A stretch of DNA of 48,286 bases from Clostridiales bacterium (GCA_015056125.1 SVGW01000013.1:1-48286), one strand, 5' to 3'. Positions 16,928 through 26,212 are shown, counted from the stretch's first letter. A program made the numbers and translations. The notes: generated by a model from the letters alone, not told the origin.

Positions 16928-18274
16928 TTGGACACTCCCATAGGCGGTCTATTACTCATTCAGGTGGTATTGATTGCAATCAACGCATTCTGCGCAGCGG
17001 CGGAAATCGCCGTGGTTTCCCTCAGCGAAACCAAACTGCGGCACCAGGCAGACGAGGGCGATAAAAAGGCCCAGAAGCTGCTGAAAATGGTGCTGGAGCC
17101 CTCCGGCTTCCTCTCCACCATCCAGATCGCCATCACCCTGGCTGGTTTTCTGGGCAGCGCCTTTGCTGCGGAAAACTTCTCCGATCCCCTGGTCAACCTG
17201 ATCGTGAATGTATGGGGCTTTAAGGCCATTCCTGCCGCCACCCTCAACACCCTTTGCGTGGTATTGATCACGCTGATTCTGTCCTATTTCACCCTGGTTT
17301 TTGGCGAACTGGTGCCCAAGCGTATCGCCATGAAAAAAACGGAAGCCGTGGCCCGGGCAGTATGCGGAATCATCAATGGCATGTCCAAAGTGGTGAAGCC
17401 CATTGTGTGGCTGCTGTCTAAATCCGTAAATGCCGTGCTGCGCCTCTTTGGCATCGATCCCGCCGCCGATGAGGAGGAAGTGACGGAAGATGAAATTCGC
17501 ATGATGGTGGATATGGGCGAAGAAAAAGGCGCCATTGAAACCAATGAGCGGGATATGATTGAAAATATCTTTGAATTCAATAATATGACCGCTGCCGACT
17601 GCATGACTCACCGCACCGATGTGTATGCCCTGCAGGCGGATGAAAGCAGCGAAGAAATTCTCAAAATTATCTCTGAAAGCGGCAAATCCCGCTTTCCCGT
17701 ATACGGCGAGGATCTGGATGACGTGCTGGGCACCGTGAACTCCCGGGACTTTTTGATTGCCCTGTCCAACGGCCAGCAAAAGACCCTTCACGATCTTTTG
17801 CGCCCCGCCTATTTTGTGCCCGAATCCGTGCGCACGGATGTGCTCTTTCGGGAAATGCAGAAGAATAAAACCCATCTGGCCATCGTAGTGGATGAATACG
17901 GCGGCACCAGCGGCTTGATCACCATGGAGGATTTGCTGGAAGAAATCGTGGGCGATATTGACGATGAATACGATGACGCCACGCCCCAGGATATCCAGAA
18001 AATGGCCGATGATACCTATCGTATTGCCGGCGGCACCGATTTGGAAACCATCAATGATACCCTTTCTTTGGAACTGCCCACCGAGGAAGAATTTGAATCT
18101 CTGGGCGGCTTGATCTACAGCCAATTGGCCACTATTCCCAAGGATGGCACCCACCCTGTGGTGGAATGCTTCGGTGTGCGCATCCGGGTGGATGAAATTG
18201 TGGACAGGCGGGTAGAATGGGCTACGGTGACCGTGCTGCCCAAAGAAACAAAAGAAGACGAAAAAGAAGACTAA
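16928..18274 (+). CDS. CNNM/CorC-family membrane protein (DUF21 + CBS pair + CorC_HlyC)
   Basis: 448-aa predicted cation (Mg2+/Co2+ type) efflux or homeostasis protein, often annotated hemolysin C-like. N-terminal DUF21/CNNM membrane domain of three to four helices (about residues 1–170, with ELVPKRIAMKK), then two CBS motifs (about 200–330; VPESVRTDVLF, LAIVVDEYGGTSGLIT) and a C-terminal CorC_HlyC domain (about 345–435). CTAAGGAGGA at 16911–16920 picks the TTG at 16928 as start, giving the family's normal length; the frame stays open to 16748. Substrate is inferred from the family. Confidence 0.9.
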   Translation: MDTPIGGLLLIQVVLIAINAFCAAAEIAVVSLSETKLRHQADEGDKKAQKLLKMVLEPSGFLSTIQIAITLAGFLGSAFAAENFSDPLVNLIVNVWGFKAIPAATLNTLCVVLITLILSYFTLVFGELVPKRIAMKKTEAVARAVCGIINGMSKVVKPIVWLLSKSVNAVLRLFGIDPAADEEEVTEDEIRMMVDMGEEKGAIETNERDMIENIFEFNNMTAADCMTHRTDVYALQADESSEEILKIISESGKSRFPVYGEDLDDVLGTVNSRDFLIALSNGQQKTLHDLLRPAYFVPESVRTDVLFREMQKNKTHLAIVVDEYGGTSGLITMEDLLEEIVGDIDDEYDDATPQDIQKMADDTYRIAGGTDLETINDTLSLELPTEEEFESLGGLIYSQLATIPKDGTHPVVECFGVRIRVDEIVDRRVEWATVTVLPKETKEDEKED

Positions 18275-18295
18275 TCTCCCCCACAGGAGGAAACC

Positions 18296-19138
18296 ATGGT
18301 TGACGTATTGATTGTAGGAGGCGGCCCGGCTGGCTGCTCTGCGGCTCTCACATTGAGAATGCGGGGAAAAAGCGTGCTCATGGCCTATGCCGGGGGCGGC
18401 GCTTTGGAAAAAGCGGCCCAGGTGGATAATTACCCCGGCCTTCCCCATCTTTCCGGCCAGGAGCTGCTTCATCGCATGCGGGAGCAGTGCCGGGAGGCGG
18501 GCGTGGAAATCCGGGAAAACCTGGTGCAGCGGGTGCTGCCCATGGGCGAAAGCTTTTCGGCCATGCTGGGCAATGATCTTGCCCAGGCCCGTGGCGTGAT
18601 CATCGCCACCGGCACCGCACGGGTGGCCATGATCCCTGGAGAAGAGGCCTTGGTTGGCGTGGGGGTAAGCTACTGCGCCACCTGTGATGGCATGTTTTAT
18701 AAAAATAAAAAGGTGGCCGTTATCGGTGCCTGGGAGGAAGCGGTGGAGGAAGCCAATTTTCTTGCTTCTTTGGCGTCGGAAACCACCTACTTCATTGAAA
18801 AAAAGCATGATACCGCCGCCTTAAACCCCGCCATTACCGTAGCGGAAGAAAAGGCGTCCTCCATTTCCGCCCGGGATGGGCAGATCTATGTAAACGATAC
18901 GGCCTTTGACGGCGTATTCGTGCTGCGCCCCGCCATGGCGCTTTCTCAATTGATGCCCGAACTTGAAACCAAAGACGGCCATATTCTCACCCACGAGGGC
19001 TTCCTGACCAGCGTGAAAAACGTGTGCGTGGCAGGAGACGCCGCCGGCACCCCCTACCAGATCGCCAAGGCCGCTGGCGATGGCAATGCCGCCGCCCTGA
19101 TGCTCAATAAATTACTGGATGAAACGAAAGCCACCTAA
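18296..19138 (+). CDS. Thioredoxin-reductase-like flavoprotein lacking the NADPH glycine motif
   Basis: 280-aa FAD protein of the low-molecular-weight thioredoxin reductase fold. The FAD-binding GGGPAG is at residues 8–13, the redox-active CATC at 127–130, and the C-terminal FAD motif CVAGDAAG at about 241–248. The second Rossmann motif, normally GGGDSA, reads GAWEEA (144–149), and the HRR-type NADPH phosphate-binding stretch is absent. At 280 aa it is shorter than the usual ~310. This pattern is shared with pyridine-nucleotide-independent, ferredoxin-linked reductases known in Clostridia. No thioredoxin gene is adjacent. It follows the CNNM gene by 21 bp. Confidence 0.82.
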   Translation: MVDVLIVGGGPAGCSAALTLRMRGKSVLMAYAGGGALEKAAQVDNYPGLPHLSGQELLHRMREQCREAGVEIRENLVQRVLPMGESFSAMLGNDLAQARGVIIATGTARVAMIPGEEALVGVGVSYCATCDGMFYKNKKVAVIGAWEEAVEEANFLASLASETTYFIEKKHDTAALNPAITVAEEKASSISARDGQIYVNDTAFDGVFVLRPAMALSQLMPELETKDGHILTHEGFLTSVKNVCVAGDAAGTPYQIAKAAGDGNAAALMLNKLLDETKAT

Positions 19139-19153
19139 GGAGGGATGATGCCC

Positions 19154-20215
19154 TTGAAGCGCTTATTTTGCCTGCTGCTTACCCTTGGCCTGCTGCTTTC
19201 CGTGATGCCCTTTGCCCTGGCCGCGCCCACCCGGGAAATTCAGCGCAGCGAAATCACAGTGGACCTGGAATTGGAATCCCTGCTGGATCTGGTGTTGGGC
19301 GCTGCGGTGATGCGGGGAGTGAACGCCCTGGAAGAAAACCAGGCGCCCGATCCTTCCCTGGTGGAGGGCATGCTCGCCCTGGGCCTCTATTCCCAATATC
19401 TACCCTATCACGGCGCCGATCTTTGGGAAAACCGCGCCTCCCTCACCCATGATGAAATCAGCGGCTATTACGGCCGGATTTTTTCCTATGGCAATTATGC
19501 CATCCCTGCTTCTGTATCCGGGGAAGGCGTTATCCTCACAAAGCAAGGCATGGATTTTGATCTTTCCGCTCTGCAAAATAACCCCATTATCGGTACCCAT
19601 GTGTATTCCACTGCTTTTGACGGCACTCATGTAACCTTGGCCTGCGATCTATTTGCTTACTATGGGGATTTCGGCCAGGCCCCGGAATTTTTGCCCGAAG
19701 ACGCCCTTACCTGGCTATGCAATGCGCAGGTAACCTTGGAATACAGCCCAGATCAAGCCCAGCACTACACTGTATGCGCCTTTTCCCTGTCCAAAGCCTA
19801 TCTGGATGGCATGATCTATGAGTGGCAGGCAGTGGAAAACACCGAATACGAATACTCCGTTGCGATTCCCGCTATTTTCGGCCTGGCAGAAGACGCCCCT
19901 GCCTGCATGGTATGGCAAACGGCGGACGGAGAGGCCACGTTAACCATCCAGGCCCATGAAGCCATGGCGGGGGATTATAACGCGGTGCTTGAAAATTTCT
20001 TGAAGGACGCTTCGATGCTGCTTGCCGAAAACCGGGAATTTTCCTATTTTTCCGCGGTAGGTGAAGGGCTTTACGAATTGCATCTGGTACCGGAAGGAAT
20101 CAACTGGCACTATATCCTTACCCTCCAATTCCCGCCGGAGCGTCAGGCAGAATTTACATTGTATGCCGAATTCATCTGTAACTCGCTCACTGCATGGGGG
20201 GCTGCCAATGGCTAA
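19154..20215 (+). CDS. Secreted protein of unknown function
   Basis: Not recognised. About 353 aa with a classical signal peptide (KRLFCLLLTLGLL then FALA, cleavage expected after ALA). The mature part lacks Cys clusters or known catalytic motifs and looks beta-rich. Two ATG codons at 19145 and 19148 sit on or against the AAGGAGGG site (19137–19144), so the TTG at 19154, with 9-nt spacing and a normal signal-peptide start, is the likelier initiator. It overlaps the next secreted protein by 8 bp, so the two are coupled and probably act together outside the membrane. Confidence 0.7.
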   Translation: MKRLFCLLLTLGLLLSVMPFALAAPTREIQRSEITVDLELESLLDLVLGAAVMRGVNALEENQAPDPSLVEGMLALGLYSQYLPYHGADLWENRASLTHDEISGYYGRIFSYGNYAIPASVSGEGVILTKQGMDFDLSALQNNPIIGTHVYSTAFDGTHVTLACDLFAYYGDFGQAPEFLPEDALTWLCNAQVTLEYSPDQAQHYTVCAFSLSKAYLDGMIYEWQAVENTEYEYSVAIPAIFGLAEDAPACMVWQTADGEATLTIQAHEAMAGDYNAVLENFLKDASMLLAENREFSYFSAVGEGLYELHLVPEGINWHYILTLQFPPERQAEFTLYAEFICNSLTAWGAANG

Positions 20216-20921
20216 GAAATTTTTGCTGATTTTTATGGTGTTTTCCTTGCTCGCTCCCGCCGCCCTGGGCGAAATGACCGTGGAGCGCAATGAGGGCGAA
20301 GCCTACTTCCCCACTGAAAGCAATTGGACCTACCACTTCACCTACGCCTATCCTTTGCTGGCAGGGAAAGATTATGCTTCCGCTGCCATTACCGATACCT
20401 ACCAGATGGCGCTGGATGAAATGCTGCATCTGGTATTGCCCATGTTTGCGCATGAGGAGGATATGCTCTTTGACGGAAAAAACGAAGTGACCCATGATTT
20501 TTCCGTCACCTGCAACAACGGCATCTTCCTCTCCATCCTTCAGTGCCGCTCCCAAACCAAGGGAGAAGAGGGCGTGATGCTCACCATGGAATCCCAGGTA
20601 TTTGACGTGGCGGGGGAATACATCGGCGAATCCCTCACCCTGCGCGGCCTGGTGATGGTGGGGGAATCCTCTTCCCAAATCAGCGAAGCCGTGGCTCCCA
20701 AGCTGTATGAGGAATTCAAAAAGCTGCAGGATGCGGGGGTGTGCCGCAAGGATGTGGGAGAAGATGATTTTCTCTGGGAATTTTCGCCTATGCAGCATTT
20801 TTATGCCGATGAAGAGGGGAATGCAGTATTCTATTTCCCGCCCATGCTGCTGGAAGAGCCATCCTTTAACGTGCCCACCTTCACCTATACCCCACGCGAA
20901 TTAGAGGCGCTGCTTGATTAA
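20208..20921 (+). CDS. Secreted protein, DUF3298/RsiV-like C-terminal domain
   Basis: 237 aa with a signal peptide (AKKFLLIFMVFSLLAPAALG). The mature region resembles the DUF3298 domain found in RsiV-type proteins: the C-terminal FYADEEGNAVFYFPP segment followed by VPTFTYTPRELEALL is characteristic. RsiV binds lysozyme as an anti-sigma sensor, but no sigma factor is adjacent and there is no transmembrane anchor beyond the signal, so only the fold is proposed. The frame is open from 20061; ATG 20208 gives a proper signal peptide. It overlaps the preceding gene by 8 bp. Confidence 0.65.
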   Translation: MAKKFLLIFMVFSLLAPAALGEMTVERNEGEAYFPTESNWTYHFTYAYPLLAGKDYASAAITDTYQMALDEMLHLVLPMFAHEEDMLFDGKNEVTHDFSVTCNNGIFLSILQCRSQTKGEEGVMLTMESQVFDVAGEYIGESLTLRGLVMVGESSSQISEAVAPKLYEEFKKLQDAGVCRKDVGEDDFLWEFSPMQHFYADEEGNAVFYFPPMLLEEPSFNVPTFTYTPRELEALLD

Positions 20922-20958
20922 GCGCGCCTTTTTTGATTTGAAAGGAGATTATTTTTTT

Positions 20959-22614
20959 ATGAAAATCCAATTTTGCGGCGCTGCCGACGGCGTCACCGGC
21001 TCTTGCCATTTGCTCACCACCGATACTTACCAAATCCTTTTGGACTGCGGCCAGTTTCAGGGCGGCAAAACCGAAGAAAAGCGAAACGGCGAACCCTTCC
21101 CCTTTGATGCAGAAAAAATCGATTGCGTGATTGTAAGCCACGCCCATATCGATCATTCCGGTCGCCTGCCCCTTTTGGTGAAACGGGGCTTTTCCGGGCC
21201 AATTTATTGCACCGATGCCACCGCCGATTTGCTCACCATTATGCTCCCGGACTGCGCCCATATTCAGGAAATGGATGCGGAGCGAGAAAGCCGCAAGGCC
21301 ATGCGCCGGGGAGAAGATCCCGTGGAGCCCCTCTACACCATGAAAGAGGTGGAGGCCACTTTGCGCCTGGTAAAGCCCATGATGTATGATCAATTATTTC
21401 AAATCAACAATCAGATGAACGCCTGCTTTAATGAAGCCGGGCATATTCTGGGCTCCGCTATCACGGAAATCTGGGTGGATGAAGGAAACGGCGCCAAGAA
21501 AATCGTGTACACCGGCGATATCGGCATGGATGACCGCCCCATTCTCCGCGATCCCAAGCTGATTAAAAAGGCCGATTACGTGATCATGGAAAGCACCTAT
21601 GGCGATCGGCTCCACGAAAGCAACCGGGAAAGCCTGGAAGAATTGATCCAGGTGATCGTACGCACGGTAAAGCGGGGCGGCAATGTGGTGATCCCCGCCT
21701 TTGCCGTGGGCCGCACCCAGGAACTGATCTATGAACTGAATCTCTATTATGAAGAGCACAAGGAATACCAGGCCCTGCTTGACCGGGTAAACGTATATAT
21801 CGATTCCCCCATGGCCATTTCCACCACCCAAATCTTCCGCCGCAACGCCCAGGTATTCGATGAAGAAACCCGGGAGCGCATTCTTTCCGGCGATAATCCC
21901 CTGGATTTTAAAAACCTCTATTTTTCCCGCACCGCCGATGAATCCAAGGCCCTGAATGAAGACAAGGCACCCAAGATTCTCATTGCCGCCAGTGGTATGT
22001 GCGATGCCGGGCGCATCCGCCATCATCTCAAGCATAATCTGTGGAATGAAAAAAGCACCATCGTGTTCGTAGGGTATCAGGCGGCGGGCACTTTGGGCAG
22101 GATGCTGCTGGATGGAATTGAAAAAGTAACCATGTTTGGAGAAAAAATCGCCGTGAAAGCTGAAATCGTGCGGTTGGAGGGCTTCTCCGGCCATGCGGAT
22201 CAAAGTGCTCTGCTCAAATGGGTGAAGGGCCTGCAAAAGCAGCCCCGGCAAATTTTCCTGGTGCATGGCGAAGGCCCCGCCAAGGATGCCCTGGCCACCC
22301 TGATTGAAAAGGAAACCGGCCACCCCTGCACCGCTATCCTTAAGCCCTGCGAATACACCCTGGGAGACGCCCCCCGGATGAGCGCCCAGGAGGCCCGGGC
22401 CGATATGGGCAGCAACGCCGATGAAGCCGCCCTCACCGCCCGGCTCCAGGCCATTCAGGCCCAATTCGCCTCCATCCTTTCCGAAACCGCGGCAGCGGGG
22501 CTTCCCCTGGAAAAACGCACCCAGCTCAACACCCTGGCCCTACAATTGGAAAAGGATGTATTAAACCTGGGCATGGCCCTTTCCGCCCAGGACAATGAAA
22601 TGAACCTGAAATAA
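20959..22614 (+). CDS. Metallo-beta-lactamase/beta-CASP RNA-processing exonuclease-like protein
   Basis: 551 aa. The metallo-beta-lactamase core has HAHIDH at residues 61–66 (di-zinc site), with a further His in EAGHILGSA and an Asp in YTGDIG. A beta-CASP domain (about 205–380) and the RMMBL motif region GFSGHADQSALL follow. Such enzymes (YSH1/CPSF-like) are mostly RNA nucleases. An extra C-terminal tail of about 90 residues is helical. AAAGGAG at about 20940–20946 selects ATG 20959. The stop is 2 bp from the stop of the convergent gene on the other strand. Confidence 0.87.
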   Translation: MKIQFCGAADGVTGSCHLLTTDTYQILLDCGQFQGGKTEEKRNGEPFPFDAEKIDCVIVSHAHIDHSGRLPLLVKRGFSGPIYCTDATADLLTIMLPDCAHIQEMDAERESRKAMRRGEDPVEPLYTMKEVEATLRLVKPMMYDQLFQINNQMNACFNEAGHILGSAITEIWVDEGNGAKKIVYTGDIGMDDRPILRDPKLIKKADYVIMESTYGDRLHESNRESLEELIQVIVRTVKRGGNVVIPAFAVGRTQELIYELNLYYEEHKEYQALLDRVNVYIDSPMAISTTQIFRRNAQVFDEETRERILSGDNPLDFKNLYFSRTADESKALNEDKAPKILIAASGMCDAGRIRHHLKHNLWNEKSTIVFVGYQAAGTLGRMLLDGIEKVTMFGEKIAVKAEIVRLEGFSGHADQSALLKWVKGLQKQPRQIFLVHGEGPAKDALATLIEKETGHPCTAILKPCEYTLGDAPRMSAQEARADMGSNADEAALTARLQAIQAQFASILSETAAAGLPLEKRTQLNTLALQLEKDVLNLGMALSAQDNEMNLK

Positions 22615-22616
22615 CC

Positions 22617-23429
22617 TTATTCGCTTTTGATACCAATGGCGTCCCAGGGCTCTTTCCCCTGATAAAGGATGGGCCCCCCAAGGCAGCGCACCGTGCCCTG
22701 GTATCCATCGCAGATCAGCGCCCCTTCCCGGAAGGGCCTTAAACGATTGGGATACACGCTGGAAAAACGCCGCAGCACCCGCCCGTCTCCCCGAAGCAGG
22801 GCGATTTCTCCATGGCAGCCCACCAAAAAGCGGTTTCCCTCCAGGGCGCACATGCTGCAAGGCACCTGGGGGCTAACGTACATTTCCTCCGCCACCCCCC
22901 TTGGGCTGATCCGCATTACCCGGGTGGATAATTCCTGATCCCCCACCGCGCAAAGCGCCGCCATATGCCGGGGCAGAAAGCATACAGCACATGCCGCCCC
23001 TGGCACGCGGCGCTTTTGGATGCAGGAGAGATTATCATCAAAAAGTAATACTTCCCCCGCCGCGCCCCCGGCCACCGCCAGGTATTTTCCGCAGGGGCTG
23101 ATGCTCAAGTCCCTGGGATAATCCCCCGCCGGGGCGCTGAATAAAAGGGCGCCCGTATGAGCGCAAAAAGCGCTGAGGCAATCCGCATCGGAAGAAAGGG
23201 CGCATACTCGCTCCCCCAGCATGCCCATGGCGCATATGCCTCCGGGCACCGGAAAATCAAACAGCACATCCCCGCTGCCCCCATCCAGACACACGCCTCT
23301 TTTCTGGCCGGCGCAATAGATATGCCCCAGGCCCGCGCACAGAGCGCAGCAGCTTTCCCCGGCCCAGCAAAAGCCCTGCCCATTGCCCTGCATCAGCCCC
23401 GCTTCTCCGTCCGCCACCCAGATTTTCAT
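22617..23429 (-). CDS. Beta-propeller-like (WD40/YVTN-type) protein
   Basis: 270 aa, soluble. Repeated strand motifs with Gly/Asp turns, such as YPRDLSISPCGKYLAVAGG followed by GEVLLFDD, are typical of WD40/YVTN propeller blades; perhaps five to six blades. Unusually Cys-rich (about 17 Cys). No signal peptide or catalytic motif. The start at ATG 23429 follows a GAGGGGG site; an upstream in-frame ATG is less likely. Propellers generally bind proteins or ligands; the partner is unknown. It ends 2 bp from the convergent beta-CASP gene with no terminator between them. Confidence 0.65.
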   Translation of the reverse strand: MKIWVADGEAGLMQGNGQGFCWAGESCCALCAGLGHIYCAGQKRGVCLDGGSGDVLFDFPVPGGICAMGMLGERVCALSSDADCLSAFCAHTGALLFSAPAGDYPRDLSISPCGKYLAVAGGAAGEVLLFDDNLSCIQKRRVPGAACAVCFLPRHMAALCAVGDQELSTRVMRISPRGVAEEMYVSPQVPCSMCALEGNRFLVGCHGEIALLRGDGRVLRRFSSVYPNRLRPFREGALICDGYQGTVRCLGGPILYQGKEPWDAIGIKSE

Positions 23430-23493
23430 GCCATTCGCCCCCTCTTTTTTCAGCATATGCAAAAGGTTTCCTTCGGTTCTTGAGGCCGGGGGC

Positions 23494-23522
23494 TTGATAG
23501 TTTTGGATATTTCTATTATAAT
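23494..23522 (+). promoter_or_regulatory. Sigma-A promoter of gpmI
   Basis: TTGATA at 23494–23499 and TATAAT at 23517–23522 with a 17-bp spacer. The transcript would start near 23529 with a leader of about 58 nt. Confidence 0.85.
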
Positions 23523-23586
23523 GTAAGGTGCGCATGTATGGGCGCATATTCACTCAATCAATTGGAAACAAAGGAGATAGAGCATC

Positions 23587-25131
23587 ATGAGCAAGCAGCT
23601 GACGGCACTCATTATTATGGACGGCTTCGGCATCAATCCCGCTAAGGACGGCAACGCTATTTTCGCGGCGGGCACCCCCGAACTGGATAAACTGATGAAA
23701 AAATTCCCCACCACTCAACTGGGCGCCAGCGGCATGGACGTGGGCCTGCCGGATGGCCAGATGGGCAACAGCGAAGTGGGCCATCTGAATATCGGCGCCG
23801 GCCGCATCGTATATCAGGAGCTTACCCGCATCACCAAGGATATCCAGGACGGCGTTTTCTTTGAAAAGGAACCCCTGATCTGGGCCATGGACAGCGTGAA
23901 GGAAAACGGCGGCAATCTGCATTTGATGGGCCTCCTTTCTGACGGCGGCGTGCACAGCCACAATACTCACCTCTACGCCCTCCTTGAAATGGCCAAGCAG
24001 CGCGGGCTGAAAAAGGTTTTCGTTCACTGCCTGCTGGACGGCCGCGATGTGCCCCCCTCCTCCGGCATCGAATATGTGAAGCAGCTGGTGGAAAAGATGG
24101 AAGAAATCGGCGTTGGCCAGATTGCCACCATTCAGGGCCGTTTCTGGGGCATGGACCGGGATAACATCTGGGATCGCGTAGAAAAGGGCTACAATGCCAT
24201 CGTGCTGGGCGAGGGCGTGAAGGAAACTTGCCCTGTGCAGGCCGTGCAGAATAGCTATGACAACGGCAAAACCGATGAATTCGTGGTGCCTGTAGTAATC
24301 GAAAAGGATGGCAAGCCCCTTTGCACCGTCAATGAAAACGACTCCGTGATCTTCTTTAACTTCCGCCCCGACCGCGCCCGTCAGCTCACCCGTACCTTTA
24401 TCATGCCCGATTTCAATGGCTTTGAGCGCAAGAAGGGCTTTATCCCCGTGCAATTCGTATCCATGACCCAGTACGATGAAACCTTCACCGGCCTGAAAGT
24501 GGTCAATCCTCCCGAATCCATGAAGAATACCCTGGGCGAATACCTGGCTTCCCTGAACAAGACCCAGGCCCATATCGCCGAAACCCAGAAGTATGCCCAT
24601 GTGACCTTCTTCTTCAACGGCGGCGTAGAAGCCCCCAACGAAGGCGAAGAGCGCTTCCTCATCGATTCCCCCAAGGTGGCCACCTTCGATATGAAGCCCG
24701 AAATGAGCGCCCCTGAAGTGACCGAAAAGGCCCTGGAGCTGATTGCTTCCGGCAAGTATGACGTGATGATCCTCAACTTCGCCAACTGCGATATGGTGGG
24801 CCACACCGGCATCATGGACGCCGCCGTGACCGCCGTGAAGGAAGTGGATAAGGATGTAGGCATCCTGGTAAACGCCATTTTGGAAAAGGGCGGCCGTGCC
24901 TTCGTGACTGCCGACCATGGCAACGCCGATCAGATGGTGGACCCCGATACCAAGGAAGCCTTCACCGCCCACACCACCAATCCCGTGCCCTTTATCGCCT
25001 GCGACAACGCCCTCATCGGCAAAAAGCTTCGGGAAGGCGGCCGGCTGGCCGATATCGCCCCCACCATGCTCACCAGCATGAAGCTGCCCGTGCCCAATGA
25101 AATGAGCGGCAAGAGCCTGATTGAGGAATAA
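23587..25131 (+). CDS. gpmI: 2,3-bisphosphoglycerate-independent phosphoglycerate mutase
   Basis: Glycolytic enzyme, 514 aa, interconverting 3- and 2-phosphoglycerate in the cytosol with two Mn2+ ions. The catalytic Ser62 lies in MGNSEVGHLNIGAG, and metal ligands appear in IIMDGFGINP (N terminus) and TADHGNADQM (C terminus). Length and motifs are normal for the Bacillus-type iPGM. AAAGGAGAT upstream of ATG 23587 and its own promoter indicate a monocistronic start. Two tandem hairpins follow the gene. Confidence 0.97.
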   Translation: MSKQLTALIIMDGFGINPAKDGNAIFAAGTPELDKLMKKFPTTQLGASGMDVGLPDGQMGNSEVGHLNIGAGRIVYQELTRITKDIQDGVFFEKEPLIWAMDSVKENGGNLHLMGLLSDGGVHSHNTHLYALLEMAKQRGLKKVFVHCLLDGRDVPPSSGIEYVKQLVEKMEEIGVGQIATIQGRFWGMDRDNIWDRVEKGYNAIVLGEGVKETCPVQAVQNSYDNGKTDEFVVPVVIEKDGKPLCTVNENDSVIFFNFRPDRARQLTRTFIMPDFNGFERKKGFIPVQFVSMTQYDETFTGLKVVNPPESMKNTLGEYLASLNKTQAHIAETQKYAHVTFFFNGGVEAPNEGEERFLIDSPKVATFDMKPEMSAPEVTEKALELIASGKYDVMILNFANCDMVGHTGIMDAAVTAVKEVDKDVGILVNAILEKGGRAFVTADHGNADQMVDPDTKEAFTAHTTNPVPFIACDNALIGKKLREGGRLADIAPTMLTSMKLPVPNEMSGKSLIEE

Positions 25132-25135
25132 GGAA

Positions 25136-25212
25136 TCGAAAGTCCGTAGCGGGCTTTCGGCGCAAAGCATACCGCCCCTGTGGGCAAGCTGCCTGCAGGG
25201 GCGCGCTTCTTT
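25136..25212 (+). terminator. Two tandem hairpins after gpmI, probable terminator
   Basis: GAAAGTCCG/CGGGCTTTC (about 25138–25159, one G·T pair) followed by GCCCCTG (about 25173–25179)/CAGGGGC with a small inner stem, then GCGCTTCTTTCC. The T-rich end is weak but position and stem strength suit termination. Confidence 0.6.
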
Positions 25213-25251
25213 CCATTTCACGCTGAAATTATCCAAACGGACGGTGAACCC

Positions 25252-25899
25252 ATGATTTATTCTTACTGCAAAAAATGCAAGCAGGAAAGCCCGGGCGATG
25301 TGTGCCAATCCTGCGGCAAGCGCGCAACGGCCGCTGCCCAGCGGGATATATGGAGCATTGCCGCCGTGCCCCTGGCGGACAGCAGGGCCTGGCGCGGGGC
25401 TTTATACGCCCTCTTGTGCGTGGTGGGGCTGCTGCTGATTTTAATTTTTGGGCTGGAAGCCATGCTTTCGGGCAGCGTAAAAGCGGCCCGGCTCTGGAAT
25501 TCCTCCCTGCCTCAGTTGGTTTTTTCCATCCTTCCTCTGGGCCTGCTGCTCACCTTTCTTTTTCTCATGGCACAGGGGCGAGAAGTGAATGTGTATGTGA
25601 TGGATCCCCACGGCGCCCATCTGCAAACCTGGCATCAGCCCTCCCGTATGAAAAGCTGGGCCCGGCTGCAATCTTTCGATCCTGCCAAGGACGTGCCACA
25701 GCAGGATGGATCGGTGATGCATTTATCCCAGGAGCGCCACATGCTCTGGCAGGATGTGCAATCCGTGAAATACAAGCCCGGCAAGGCTGTGATCCTTCTC
25801 TACCACACCCCTTACTGCGCCCCCATGGTGCTGCGGCTGCCTGCGGAAGAATATGAATTGGCTGCCGCCTACGTGGGCAAATACTGCAAGGGAAAATAA
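25252..25899 (+). CDS. Zinc-ribbon membrane protein of unknown function
   Basis: Not recognised beyond domains. 215 aa: an N-terminal zinc ribbon (CKKC at residues 6–9 and CQSC about 10 residues later), two transmembrane helices (about 52–75 and 90–112), then a cytoplasmic or extracytoplasmic beta-rich domain of about 100 residues ending near AAAYVGKYCKGK. GGTGA upstream suggests ATG 25252; the open frame goes further back through the gpmI terminator but without a ribosome site. A membrane sensor or scaffold is plausible. Confidence 0.65.
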   Translation: MIYSYCKKCKQESPGDVCQSCGKRATAAAQRDIWSIAAVPLADSRAWRGALYALLCVVGLLLILIFGLEAMLSGSVKAARLWNSSLPQLVFSILPLGLLLTFLFLMAQGREVNVYVMDPHGAHLQTWHQPSRMKSWARLQSFDPAKDVPQQDGSVMHLSQERHMLWQDVQSVKYKPGKAVILLYHTPYCAPMVLRLPAEEYELAAAYVGKYCKGK

Positions 25900-26140
25900 C
25901 CCCCGTTCCAAAGAGAAATAAACCGGCCTGCTTCTGTGCCAATGGCTTGGCCAAGATTCTCTTGCGGATGCACGCCTCTGTGTGAACATGAAAAAGCTGC
26001 CCTGTGCGCGGATCGAAGCCGTGTTGCTGCACGCCCGGTGATCCTGCATTCATTCGCTTCAGATCGCTCCGTCATTGGCGAATTTTAGTCATATCTGGTG
26101 TACTTTGCGTCATTTTCTGCACATTTAGGCAGGGCTGCTC
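25900..26140. other. Intergenic stretch without recognisable gene
   Basis: About 240 bp after the zinc-ribbon gene. AAGAGAA near 25909 could pair with TTCTCTT near 25960 as a loose hairpin, but no T run follows. Minus-strand open frames here have no ribosome site and no familiar sequence. The stretch ends at the pgcA promoter. I see no tRNA, repeat copy or riboswitch. Confidence 0.4.
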
Positions 26141-26169
26141 TTGCGCGAAGCGCGCAGCTGGGATATAAT
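26141..26169 (+). promoter_or_regulatory. Sigma-A promoter of the phospho-sugar mutase gene
   Basis: TTGCGC at 26141–26146 and TATAAT at 26164–26169, spacer 17 bp. The spacer contains the tail of a GCGC-GAA-GCGC inverted repeat overlapping the −35 box, a possible but unproven operator. Confidence 0.75.
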
Positions 26170-26212
26170 AGAAATAATGGAAGAAATTCATTACCGCAAG
26201 GAGGTTTTTACA

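Noticed and set aside
25565..26053. Minus-strand frames in the gap after the zinc-ribbon gene
   Set aside because: No ribosome site, overlap with the plus-strand gene and no familiar sequence; I cannot show that they are a decayed gene.
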